From Pycnopodia helianthoides (lineage: Eukaryota; Echinodermata; Asteroidea; Forcipulatida; Asteriidae), in the NCBI GenBank assembly GCA_032158295.1, contig CM063252.1, positions 15,151,885-15,215,884 on the forward strand: a stretch of 64,000 bases of DNA, written 5' to 3'. Below are positions 52,352 through 64,000 of this stretch, in pieces. Under the pieces are notes generated by a model. The model was not told where the DNA came from and ran no database searches. It saw only the letters and a list, made by a program, of their open reading frames with translations. Within the stretch, counting starts at the first letter, position 1. Each line of letters opens with the position of its first letter. A program made the position numbers and the translations under genes.

Positions 52352-55294
52352 ATGGTAATTCATCATTCATCTTTGGTGTCTGGTTCATTAGTGCGTAAAG
52401 AAGTCTGGAATCTTGGGTTGAGTTGATGGGATTTTGGTTGGCTCAGCTAATGAGCTTTCATAGAATGAGACTGAGGGATTGCTCCAGGAGCACTCCTAGT
52501 CAGGGGACTGAATAATTGAAAGACTGGGATTGGCATGTCCAGTCAAATAATACACAAAAATAAACAGCCCACAGATAACGCATTTATAATTTAAACACTT
52601 GGATAATTACCGGTACATCATTATTTTGCAAGCTGAAACATTTATTTAGGCTCTTTATATGCAGTTAAAAACCCATTGAGGCACACTTGCAGCTAGATGA
52701 CATTCACACTATTGACCACAGCAGTCCAATAACTTTAAGATCCAAAATGACAGGAAATAGGCAAAAAATTAAAGTTTGCGCATATTTTTCCTTACTTTAT
52801 TGATTTTACACACTGTATTGAATTGACCTCCAGAGCAAGTCAAGGTTTTTCAAAATAATCATCGTGAAATTTCAAGTTATAAACAGCAGATGTTACAATA
52901 ATCTGAAAGGGGAATTGGTATTTTAGAGGTAGAACACAACATACAATGCAATAATCATTTCATTGTTAAAATGTTAGATATTAATTACCTGGGTTTAGTT
53001 TTTGAAAGCAAATGCATTTAATGTCAGGTGCTTGATATGTGAATGCTATTTGTTGAAATTGTCTTATGCTGTGTGCCCAAAACAGGCTAGCATCAAAGGT
53101 CTCGCGGAAAAATAATTATCAATATTCCATTAATTTGATTGTTACCTCTCTTCCAACTGTGCATCCTCCATTCTTTACGGTCTATTCCATTAGTAAACAT
53201 CCCAAGCATTTTCGATCGCTATGATGAGTCGTAAACATGTCGTGTTATATAGTAAGGTCCAATATATTTATGCAGGCACAAGTAGAACACCCTGGCAACT
53301 GATTGCACAGAGAGTGCAATTATTAAAAGCACGGAAGTGCTGTCACTGTTGCCTTACATTGTTGTATGCTGTACGGTAGGTACGACGACGTGTAGAATTG
53401 CTCAAAATTCAGAACAAATAAGTGTGTGGCAGTAACAGCTGAACATACACAGCTACATTTGAATCAATTGACAGCTAAAATACCTGTACTTTTGAATTTT
53501 ACCGACCGTAATCGAGAACGTACATCAGTTAAAACACAATAATGTGCTCTCAGACCTACACAGGGCTACACACAGTTTTAAATGCTACAACAAAAAGTAA
53601 ACAACATGACACATGTACTCTGCAAATTATGTTTAAAAAAAAGTACCATTAATAATTTTGTCTGACAAATAATATGCCAACATATCACATACACCAGAAT
53701 ATGAAGCACAGGAATACAGTACAATTTCTGCTAAATCCATTGATACCAAAGATATTTGGAAAGGTCATCAGAGGCCTACAGTCAAATCCCATGTTGTGAT
53801 TTATATCTTGAAAGGTCCACGTGGTGCTTGGCTGCTAACTGGAATAACAGCACCTGTGAGTAGTCCATATGGGAGAGATCCTCTCTCTAGAATTAATTTC
53901 ACTAATTGAAAAAAAAATCAAACAGATCACCTCATACATAAAAATGGTATCCAAAAGATGCTCTGCATTGCATTGTGTTAAAATCGTCCGTTGAAAGTGT
54001 TTCCCTATTCCTGAAGGAGTGTACACTTATGATGACCTAAACGTTAAGACAATTGAATCATCAGCCCCGATGTCAATGTGACATGAGTTTTAATAAATCT
54101 ATGTGTTAAGAAATACTTACCACATAGGCATTAAGTGTTGTTTGAGAGCTCCTATTCTCATCTATTTGATGAGCAAATAAATCCAGTTCTGAGTTTTGGA
54201 TGCAGGAAGCGCCCACGACTTTACACACAAAATGATGATAAATTCTGCTAAAACAGCAACAAATATCAAAAAAAGTACGAGCTTTTTCTTTAATAAAAAT
54301 ATTTTATATCAATGTGATGTAGAATTTTATTTTAAGAAGTGAAAGTGTTGCTCATCTCTTCAGTTGTTTACAAAAAATGACACAGGGTCACAGTTTTTGA
54401 TGGCAATTCCCATAGTGGAAAAATCAATAAATGTGTGGACGCTTGAATAGGAGCGCAAACAAATTGATATGATTGAAGAAAAAAAACATGTGGAATCGTT
54501 AAAAATATTAATAAACAATACGGTTGCACAGTTTGTTTGAAAGGTCCATTAGGCCTATGTATATATCATTTAGCTATTTTGTAAATGGTTGTTACAATTT
54601 GCATGTCCTAACAAACCCATTAAAGAGCAGTAAACATTAAATATTTAACACAAAATAAAAATTTCCCTCCTAATCTGTTATACAAATTATCCTTTGAAAT
54701 CACGCGGTTTTAAATGTTGTTTCTATTCTTGCTTATCCCTCTAATGGCCACAGCATGGGTTACAGAGCTTCCCAATCATTATTATCTATGATGACCTTAC
54801 TAAGAACGATTAAAGTAATTATCTGCTTTTAGTTTAAGCCGACAAATTCAAAGATATCATTTGGGTTATCAAATCTGCATTCAGTTTGTTTCTGTTTGCA
54901 TAATATTTATAATTTACTTTCAAGTGATATGGCTTAGATATTGTGAATTTGGACTGCTTTTGATGTGAACAAAATCCAGCAGTTTAGCATGAACTAAACA
55001 CAACTTTATCAGACCTCACCCAGGACATATTCTTTTCAGAACTAAGTAGTCTCCGTATTTAGAAATCTACTGTGTGGCAGTAGAATAAATAGCAAGACAA
55101 GTTCTCAAAGACCAAATCTACGCAGCAAAGTAGATATTTGCAATGGTGTGACTGCAAACTGAATATACATTTATCAGACAAATAAAACAGGACAAGGTTT
55201 TTAATGTAATTATTAATTTCTGCTTTTGAATCAACCAGACAACACTAGAGAAATACCTAATAAAATCATAGAGCTTTCAATAAAAAATAAAGTG

Positions 55295-55608
55295 CAGGGC
55301 TGGAATTTTACACTGAACCACAGCCCGGGGCTAGCAGTTTTAATGTCAGGCCAGTAAACTCATGACCACAGTCTTGTGTTTTACAATTGAATAATAATAC
55401 CTCACTCTGTATTCTATCTTGAACAAAACAAATTATGTTCAAATGTTGACTTTGACTCTGATAAAATACTTTTCAACTGTATTGAGTATTGAATATTATA
55501 TTGTGTCATTTTGGTTCTTGTTTTGTAAAAACATTTCTGGTCTTGTAAACATTTTGAGCAACAAGCCCTGTGGTCTTGTGGATTTTCTCCAAAAATTCCA
55601 GCCCTGAA
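55295..55608. mobile_element. MITE with cagggctggaatttt ends
   Basis: cagggctggaattttacac and aaaaattccagccctg are inverted. The ends resemble the aggcctggaattt family at 57125. Confidence 0.7.
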
Positions 55609-56180
55609 CTGGGTCACATGGGTAATGATCCATTTGATGTCAATTGCATTCTTAGAATATTACTCTAAAAAATCAGAATAAGTTGTTATTCAATACTTTA
55701 ATCAAACGGGAATTACATTGGGAGAAAAAAGAGATTCAATCACACTAATTTTAACATTGCAAATCATTATTTTATGAAAAGCAAAAAGTCTACCCATAAA
55801 GTAAAAGTACCTTTTTAAAAAATTTGATAAAGTACCATACTTTTCTTATTGAGGAAGAGCATTTCATTGTGAGGTACATCGCTGGGTTTTGTATACATTT
55901 TTTTCAAATTCTTTAGTTCTCACTAAACATAACCAACTTAAGTGGTCTTGTTTTGAGCAAAAGGGATGTCAGGATTCATCATTCATGTGCTTATTTCAAA
56001 TTGGCAATCTTTAATACCAACAGAATGTTATGTACAACTTTATTGCACATATAGCAGTATTTACACACCAAGTTTATGAAAAGTAATCTTTCAGATTAAG
56101 ATTGTCTATCTGGTTTTTTTTTCCAGTCATTACCAATCACATATCATTATTGGTATGGTTACTTGAGTTCTGCCAAGTAA

Positions 56181-56280
56181 NNNNNNNNNNNNNNNNNNNN
56201 NNNNNNNNNNNNNNNNNNNNNNNNNNNNNNNNNNNNNNNNNNNNNNNNNNNNNNNNNNNNNNNNNNNNNNNNNNNNNNNN
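56181..56280. other. Assembly gap (100 N)
   Basis: Exactly 100 N, a usual placeholder for a gap of unknown length. Sequence after it reads openly in one frame to a strong donor (gttag|gtaagt at 56325), so an exon could be partly hidden. Confidence 0.98.
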
Positions 56281-57124
56281 CCAAACCTTACCTGCTGTAG
56301 TGGAGCTTTAGGAGGTAACGTTAGGTAAGTCTACCCTTGCTTTTGTTCGGTGAGGTTATTATATTTTTTGGTCACCCATCCGATGATGGTTTTGACATGA
56401 TGATCGAGCGAGTAAAGTCAATGCCTAGACTGAATGAGTCAGGCGTAGAGTGGTGTTGAGTTAGTCATCAGTCAATCAGCACTCATTGTTCTGTTAATAC
56501 TGTGAAACCACTGTTTATTACATCTTTGCTCTGTGATAACATACAGAATCTCAAAAGAAGTTGCAGTCATTCAAATTGGCAATTTTAGCACCTCACTGCT
56601 CCATGTAAATTAGACAAACTTTTGGATCCTTTGATTGGGATGGTTGTCCTATATTTGTATCTTGGATGACACTTTGCACTATTTTACACATAATGAATCT
56701 TGTTGCCATTTTTTCCATACTCTTAATTAAAGATGTTTTGTTTATTGATTTTACAAATTTGAAAAATTTGTAAAGCAACATTGGAACTACATGTTATTGT
56801 TATACCAACTTCTAGTTGTTATAATTAATTGGAACCCTAGCTGTCCCTGACTTGTTAATATTTTTGAATGATCTGTATTAATATGCAGTTTACATTTGAT
56901 GGGTGTTTTGATTTGTTTACTCGGTTCGGTTAAAATCGGACAAATGTTTGCGACAGTAGTTGAAATTTCAATGTGTGTACAGAATGAGTCTGGACCAGAG
57001 GGTTTGGGTCATTGCAGCATTGGAAATTGTGGCAGGTCTATCTAATTTTGTTTGGGGGTACGCAAATTAATTTGTTTGTGTGCACCGACAACTGTACAAT
57101 AACTTCTGTATTTAATGTAATTTT

Positions 57125-57294
57125 CAGGCCTGGAATTTCATCTTGGAGAGGGCAAGGCCATTTTCATTTTGCAATTATGGCACTTCCATTGGAAAATCTT
57201 AAAGTCTATGGGAAACTTTTGAAGGGGCACCAAGGCCAAGACAAGGGCAACGAAGGCCACGGCCTCCATGGCCTCAGTGTAATTCCAAGCCTGA
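57125..57294. mobile_element. MITE with aggcctggaattt ends
   Basis: caggcctggaatttcatctt and agtgtaattccaagcctga are inverted. Matches 26085-26248. Confidence 0.72.
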
Positions 57295-58162
57295 ATTTTA
57301 CTTCTGTCATTAATTTCTGACATCTCTGCCTTCAAAATGTGTATCCTGCCCTCTGATCTCAAACTAACTACTACTAGTCTGTCTCTTCGCCCCTTGACTT
57401 GTTGGACTAGAATTCAATACACTCCCCAAAGTATTGTTGTATCTGGAGTCTGAGACTGACTGTAAACATACACATTTTTTGCCTAAGGCAATGCCTTTTA
57501 CAATTTCTACCATGTTTACATATGCAGGCACTTGTATACCTGAATGCTAATGGATATTTCCACCTGCAAAAATGGTTGAAACTAAGCATGGAGGCATGGC
57601 AGTAAAATCAGTCTCTCGTTCCATTCTTCTGTCAACTACATGGGTCACTACATAATAGCAATAATACCCCTTTTCAAGATGATTACACGTTGTGCTCTGA
57701 ACAATACTTTTATCTAAGTAAGACTTGAATGATAGACAGGGAATATTTTCCCTTGTAAAGCATGTCAAAAATGCTACACAAAATGTCTCTAAGTTCGCTA
57801 CTCAAAAATCATCATTTGCTACTCAGTATTAGGTTTCAGTGTGTACAAAAACGTGTCTAGTCTTAGTATTCTGCTATACAAAACTACTGGATGAAATCGT
57901 TGCATGATAACATTATAAACTTTGTGAAATGCATTTAACTCTATAGTTATTTTCCTAGACTACTCAGACAGGTCTCTTTAAGAGCAGCCTGTAGTCCAAT
58001 GAAAGAACCTTGTTGTACTTTCAATATCACAGTGGTAACATAATCCCCCCTCAAGGCTCTCCCTTCAATTGTACATCTTCTGGGTTGTCAACCTGTCTCA
58101 CAATCACCCCCATTGTGAGGGTTACTCCTAAGGGACGAGTAAAATGGAACTTGTGGCACAAA

Positions 58163-58167
<5 letters not shown>

Positions 58168-58203
<36 letters not shown>

Positions 58204-58210
58204 AGAGAAA
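58168..58210 (+). repeat. GA microsatellite
   Basis: About 15 GA units with one interruption (gtagaga). Confidence 0.92.
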
Positions 58211-59144
58211 GAAAAAAAGAAAGATCTAACATTTCCTGGCATTTTTTTTGTTTGTCCATGTGGACCGATTTGAGTTCATGTTTGTTATTGTTGAGGCGCA
58301 TGAATAAGTCATTGTGTTGCCGTGGCTCAGTGACTGTGTTTAAAATACATAGTTGGTGCCTTTCTCTATGGTTGGTGGCTTTTGTAATGTTTGCAATAAG
58401 TTGCCCCCTGAGAGAAAGTTTGTGTTTACTCTGGTTGATTTAATCTCTTAAACAAACAACGGAAGTTTGAACTGAATAATTTACCATTACTAAAAAAGAA
58501 ATTCAGCAAAAAAATACAAACAAACAAAAACGATACATTGTTTACTTAGTAATAGGAATGGTCCACAGTTTATTTTCCTTACACCATGTACGCTGAACAA
58601 TTTCACAAGTTTGTATTTCCCTAGTTGGCACTTCAGTTGCAAATGAAATAAAAAGCTCATCTCAACAAGTGTATGACCAGTTGCCACTCACTATCTGTTC
58701 GATATTAATTTTGGAATTTGAGTGTTCAGTCAACATGAGCAAACAAGTCGTACTAAATTGCAATTTAGAAAAAAATGAATTATACTGGTGATCTGAAGGT
58801 TTGTAGAATTTTGGAATAAATATTTTAGCCTGCATTTTTGTTCGGTAGGGGCCTACTAGAACTGAAAGGTTGTCGTTTGCTCAAAAATAGTTTGCACACC
58901 TTTGTTGTTTTACCAGTTTTAGGTTTTAGACTATTAGGATCAGTGTGCACTAATATGGCCTACTGTCATGACTACAGTGCAAGATATGTGTTTGGTCCTG
59001 CAGTACATCGGATGATGTCTCTTTGTAACTGTGAGGAAGATATCAGTCACAGGTTTTGTCACATGGCATACATTATTTCTCGAAGATGACTGTAGTGTGT
59101 GCACGTAAAGTATAGCAGATTAGAATTTAAATAAATGTAGGTTT

Positions 59145-59262
59145 CAATCACCAGGGATCGAAAACACAACACTATGATTCATCTTTTAAGATGAGTTGTC
59201 AATATCGCTATGGTGATTTGTATTGTGACATCACACTTTGTTTCGTAGCAATTAAGAGAGTG
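59145..59262. repeat. Dispersed repeat (gtgatttgtattgtgacatc), copy 2
   Basis: Same as 27733-27850. Confidence 0.65.
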
Positions 59263-59874
59263 TAAGATCAATGGTAGTGTTTGTAAAATTGAGCTCTGAT
59301 GATGTACAGCATAAGGGCATGGCAAGTTTTCCTTGGTTATTAAAAGGCACAGGCTCTGTTAGTGCTAGGGAGACTTGACTTTCTAACTGCAAGTTACATA
59401 ATTTTCTTCATAGTTTCTGTTTTTCTTCATTTCTGTCTGTTCCACCTGTTTGTCCAGACATTCATGGTCCTGTTTATGTTCTGTTTGTCAGTATGCCAGG
59501 CATCTGACCACACAGAAGATGCTTCCATACTTACTGTGGGTTTCTGTCTTGTAAATCTTGTAAACCAATGTTGTTCATGTTTTGTACTGCACCTCCCCTG
59601 TTCATATATACCTGCCAGGATCCTAATGATGGCATTGGGTGAGGGGTAAGTTTGCCGTAGTGCCTCTTTGATTGCTCTTTGACATTTCTGGAATCAAGCC
59701 TGAGATGCTTCTTTAATTAAAGGAGTGTGGCGCTGATTCAATTCGATATGTGCACAGTGGGCAGTCCACAAAAACAAGTATCGAGTGAATCAACCCTTTC
59801 CTTTGGAATTGGATGCCTTCCCGACACATAGCTGAAGGTCTGCGATTTACAGGGCAGTCTGTTGTAATGCTTGT

Positions 59875-60310
59875 AGGTATTATACAGGATTGGTAGAGCT
59901 GACAAAATAGTTACAGACAGTGTAAATTTTGTGTGTGATCAACATACAGAAATTAAAATGTGATTGATATACAGAAATAATAAACCTGTAAAAATTTGGG
60001 CTTAATCCATTGGGAGTCAGGAGAAAACTGTGAACATAATTTTCAGCATGTAAACACATTTTCCTTAATTTTGGTTGTAACAACCGAAATTCATTCAACA
60101 ACTTTTACTGAACATTGCGTTTTTTTTTTTTCTAGGGTTACAGATGTACAGTTTTCTTGAATATGACTTCATTTCAGAGGGAAATATTTCACAGAAAAAA
60201 AAAAAATTATTGTACGAACTTCATAGTCAGTACAATGTAAGCTTTTAAGACCCAAATTAAACAATGATTTTTTAAAAATCCTTACCAATTCTGTATGAAT
60301 ACCTTTAAGA
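59875..60310. mobile_element. Diverged TTAA-type MITE
   Basis: ggtattatacaggattggta and taccaattctgtatgaatacc are inverted; an old relative of the gaacattacagaattggt family. Confidence 0.6.
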
Positions 60311-61133
60311 CTTCTCAAAGCCCCTTTATGTAGGAGTTATGTGCTGCAGAAAACTACTTGGCTTCTTGAATTAACATGTACACTCTTGTGAAATTATTAT
60401 AATGGTGTCAAGCATTAAGACTGTTGACATGGGCTACGATTGCTGGATTTATGACTTGGATTCCCGGGGTCACTGTGGACCCATTCCCTGCCTGCCTGCT
60501 GGGTAGGGAAGGCGTCTTGGGCTTGGTGGCGCGGGAAATGCACGTAGCTTGTCACAGTCGGTAGGAGTAGGGTATGGCCTCATGAGCTATGCCTGGAATC
60601 CCTACAATGTGAGGGAAATCTTTCAGATTAGGAAATTAAGTTATTGAATGGAAACCAATTGTGAGTTATTTCATAGTAGGAATGTTGCATCGATGGAATT
60701 TTGCGAATTCGTCATTGAAACAACCTGTACAAATTATATGAAATCATTTTTACTCAACATCATGATGCGAATTGAGGTGATCTTTTTTTCAGCAGTAAAA
60801 GTAATGTCGCAGTGAAGGGGAACGTTTTCAAAGCCCAGGGAACAAGTATTTTTTTCTATCGGGCCCTGGAAGAGTGCTGGAAATTTAACACTCCTGTATG
60901 TCATCATCATAACCTATGGTGCTACTGTGCTTGTAATGCATAAACATAATAAAATAAACACTGGTTATCACTTTAAACTGTGCACCCAAGATGCATTGTC
61001 CCCTATGAACCAGTATCCTGTACACATTGTGTGTTTAATAGCAATTTTTAGGTCAAAAAATTGAACTGTCATGCACGCGTACCTACCTCTAGTAAATTCG
61101 TAGCTTAGCTCAATCTAGCAGGTAATGAACACT

Positions 61134-61321
61134 AGGCATGATATTCTTCCTTTTGGTCTGATTTCCGATTTTGTTTTTGTGCCCTTGGAGGAAGAATCAG
61201 AAAAATTGTGATTAATCAGCCTGAAAGGTCTATTAGAGCCTACATCGTACGTAATGTCGGTCAGCCCTTATACTCGATAAAATATTCCTTTTTTTTCTTG
61301 AAAAGGCCAATTATCATGACT
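61134..61321. mobile_element. MITE with aggcatgatatt ends, intact copy
   Basis: aggcatgatattcttccttt and ccaattatcatgact ends; 188 bp. Copies at 22990-23171 and 23568-23706. Confidence 0.72.
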
Positions 61322-61645
61322 GAAAGAAAGAATTGAGAACAATAAAAATACATGTAGAGTGTACAAATAGTAGTGTGATCATTTATTCAATCATCAATCT
61401 ACATGTGTTTATAGTTGACATGAACATAAAATACACAGAAATAATGTAACGTATAAAAATGTAGTCAGTAGCATAAAGGGTGGCTTCAGCGTCCCTTGAA
61501 AGCCCTTGCTTCCCTCTTCCCTCTCCCCTCTTTCTCACCAACTCCTTCATCTTCCTGCACTGTGCAGAAACCTCCTCCAGAGTATTAACTCGCACAAATG
61601 CGATTGAATAAAAGATAAACTAGGGTTCGTTTGGTTTTCACAATT

Positions 61646-61843
61646 AAAGGGGCTGTGTCGTCATGATCTAAGCAGGCCTGTGGCTTTGTGACCTACATGT
61701 ATCACCCAGTTACTGCACGTGCGCGCCCTACCTTGTATCCTATCTATGGAGAGCATATATGCGCGCGAGCAGTAATTAGGTGAGAGTTTATTGGCTATGT
61801 ACAACCACAGTCTTACTTTGATCATGTGACGACTCAGCCCCTT
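61646..61843. mobile_element. 198-bp MITE with aaaggggctg ends
   Basis: aaaggggctgtgtcgtcatg and catgtgacgactcagccccttt are inverted, with cctgtggctttgt/acaaccacag next. The outer arms at 8342-8705 are of this family. Confidence 0.8.
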
Positions 61844-62179
61844 TGAGTATTGTTGTGTATAACAAACTTTAAACTAAAAAAAACAAAAACGGTCAATACA
61901 TCAACTAATGCCCCCCCCCCAAAAGGTTTTGTTTCCGGTTACCCGACCAACCCTAGTTTTATGCAGCGACCCTAAACTTTTTGTTTAAAAACTTCAGCTT
62001 TAATAAAAACGAGGTGGGGAAACGGGAAAAAAACAACCCAAAAAACAACAACGAGAAAAAAACAAAACCCTATATTACCTGGAAGAAAATGTCTGACTTT
62101 TACAAATTTAACATGTTTTAGGCAACAATGAAATAAAAACCAGAACAATGGCCGCTTGAACTGCCAAATCTAAATAGCG

Positions 62180-63185
62180 CAAACTGCAGATTGCGCACAA
62201 TTTGCAAGGTCGTGCAATTAACTACCAAATCTGCAGAAGGCAAACTGCAGATTGCGCACAATTTGCAAGGTCGTGCAAATTAACTACCAAATCTGCAGAA
62301 GGCAAACTGCAGATTGCGCACAATTTGCAAGGTCGTGCAAATTAACTACCAAATCTGCAGAAGGCAAACTGCAGATTGCGCACAATTTGCAAGGTCGTGC
62401 AAATTAACTACCAAATCTGCAGAAGGCAAACTGCAGATTGCGCACAATTTGCAAGGTCGTGCAAATTAACTACCAAATCTGCAGAGGCAAACTGCAGATT
62501 GCGCACAATTTGCAAGGTCGTGCAAATTAACTACCAAATCTGCAGAAGGCAAACTGCAGATTGCGCACAATTTGCAAGGTCGTGCAAATTAACTACCAAA
62601 TCTGCAGAAGGCAAACTGCAGATTGCGCACAATTTGCAAGGTCGTGCAAATTAACTACCAAATCTGCAGAAGGCAAACTGCAGATTGCGCACAATTTGCA
62701 AGGTCGTGCAAATTAACTACCAAATCTGCAGAAGGCAAACTGCAGTTGTGCACAATTTGCAAGGTCGTGCAAATTAACTACCAAATCTGCAGAAGGCAAA
62801 CTGCAGATTGCGCACAATTTGCAAGGTCGTGCAAATTAACTACCAAATCTGCAGAAGGCAAACTGCAGATTGCGCACAATTTGCAAGGTCGTGCAAATTA
62901 ACTACCAAATCTGCAGAAGGCAAACTGCAGATTGCGCACAATTTGCAAGGTCGTGCAAATTAACTACCAAATCTGCAGAAGGCAAACTGCAGATTGCGCA
63001 CAATTTGCAAGGTCGTGCAAATTAACTACCAAATCTGCAGAAGGCAAACTGCAGATTGCGCACAATTTGCAAGGTCGTGCAAATTAACTACCAAATCTGC
63101 AGAAGGCAAACTGCAGTTTGCGCACAATTTGCAAGGTCGTGCAATTAACTACAAACTGCAGAAGGCAAACTGCAGTTGCGCACGA
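62180..63185 (+). repeat. 62-bp satellite array, about 16 units
   Basis: Unit gcaaactgcagattgcgcac, aatttgcaaggtcgtgcaaa, ttaactaccaaatctgcaga, ag. Central units are nearly identical, with rare one-base gaps; the edge units are diverged. Each unit has an eight-base dyad aatttgca/tgcaaatt spaced by six bases, and two CTGCAG sites. Open frames across the array are by-products: the unit is not divisible by three, so they cycle through frames until a TAA. Confidence 0.95.
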
Positions 63186-64000
63186 TTGCTATTCGTCGTG
63201 CAAATCCTTGATTGCATCAACACTAATATCGTCAATCATATCAGAATATAAAAAATGCAAAAATTATTTTTAAATGACATGTTACCGGAAACAGAACTTT
63301 TTTGTTGGTGTCTAATTAGCAATTCAACCTACAGTATGTAAATTGCACTTCTTGCAAATGATTAAATTGTTTCTCTTGGTAAAGTACAAAGCTTTCAGAT
63401 TGAAAATATTGTTTTGATAATTACCATTGTTGTCTCTAGTTATCTACATGTATTTAAAAGAGATGCCATTTCTTTAATATCAGCAATAAATATCATACAT
63501 ACAGTATGTATTCATTGCTAATTGAGCCAACTTCACACACACATTTAGACATCATGTGACAGTATGGCACTCAAGTTATTACCAATGTTGGACTGTCATC
63601 ATTTACAGGAAAAGCAGAGGAAGTAATATTCAGTAATTATTACCTTGTCCAGGAAGTTTGAATTTGCTGTAAAGGATGTAGTACTGTAAGATTACATGTT
63701 CCTTAGTGTCAGTGAACACACTACCAGCCCCTATACCGTGTACACATTGGAATGCATGTTATTACACACATTTTTTGTAAAGGCAATCCACATCAATCAT
63801 GAATCCACAGTGCACATGCTTGTAAGTTGAAACCTCTAGGATTTTCCTTATGATGTTATGTCTGATTTAAAGAACTCTGTCAAACTTACTGATGTAGGAT
63901 TTAATGCCAAACAAGAGCCATTTCTGAGCTTCATATACAGGCCTTACGCGCAAGCTTTTTTGTAAAGTAACCTACTGGGCTAGTAATAGTATACAGTGTG
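63186..64000. other. AT-rich flank of the satellite array
   Basis: No repeat, RNA gene or exon recognised. Confidence 0.5.

Larger units (their letters stand above)
50035..56180. other. AT-rich region, no gene recognised
   Basis: Contains an AG microsatellite (52327-52350) and a 314-bp element at 55295-55608. The rest is low-GC sequence with very few transposons compared with the AK9 introns. I see no credible exon. Confidence 0.45.
56281..62179. other. AT-rich region after the gap
   Basis: Contains elements at 57125-57294, 58168-58198 (GA repeat), 59145-59262, 59875-60310, 61134-61321 and 61646-61843. A GC-rich patch at 60440-60605 has ggattcc/ggaatcc arms but is otherwise unexplained. No certain exon. 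Confidence 0.45.

Noticed and set aside
62180..63185. CRISPR-like array
   Set aside because: Units are contiguous and identical with no variable spacers, and the genome is animal nuclear DNA.
62376..63251. Long open frames with ICKVVQINYQ-type periodic peptides
   Set aside because: They are produced by the 62-bp satellite reading through its three frames; no splice or start context supports coding.

Overview
This is animal nuclear DNA from a gene-sparse, repeat-rich genome. Short GC-rich exons with GT/AG borders sit in AT-rich introns full of small transposons. The main gene is the 3' two-thirds of adenylate kinase 9 (AK9), read left to right. My best guess at source is an echinoderm, possibly a sea star. 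That rests on the look of the gene and on repeat families I associate with echinoderms; it has not been tested by any search.

Layout. 1-6429 is intron of AK9, whose 5' exons and first Walker A motif lie upstream of the window. 6430-40671 holds 24 recognisable AK9 exons encoding about 1,490 residues to a TGA stop. In order they encode: acidic linker exons; an adenylate-kinase core with a GGWILDNFP motif; a long acidic linker built mostly from symmetric phase 1-1 exons; a CPV module; a second P-loop (GPRGAGKS) with FILEGFPRT; another acidic linker; a second CPV module; a third P-loop (GPPKSGKT) with FVLDGYP; two more CPV modules; and a basic C-terminus. Reading phase is consistent at every junction except two: a one-base frame break inside window exon 6, and a phase clash between exons 11 and 12. 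The 3' UTR probably runs to an AATAAA at 42581.

42.6-64 kb is AT-rich. It contains the probable first coding exon of a second plus-strand gene (start codon 49929, product not recognised), a 100-base run of N (56181-56280), and a 62-bp satellite array (62180-63185).

The introns are a dense record of transposition. Several non-autonomous inverted-repeat families are flanked by TTAA and share an AAAGG...TTGGT end structure, as expected for piggyBac-like mobilisation. There are many other palindromic MITEs, three tRNA-like SINE families, two fragments of non-LTR retrotransposon reverse transcriptase C-termini, and several clear nested insertions. The most striking event is a tRNA-derived SINE inserted exactly at the splice donor of AK9 exon 18. 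Its 13-bp target-site duplication has copied the donor itself.
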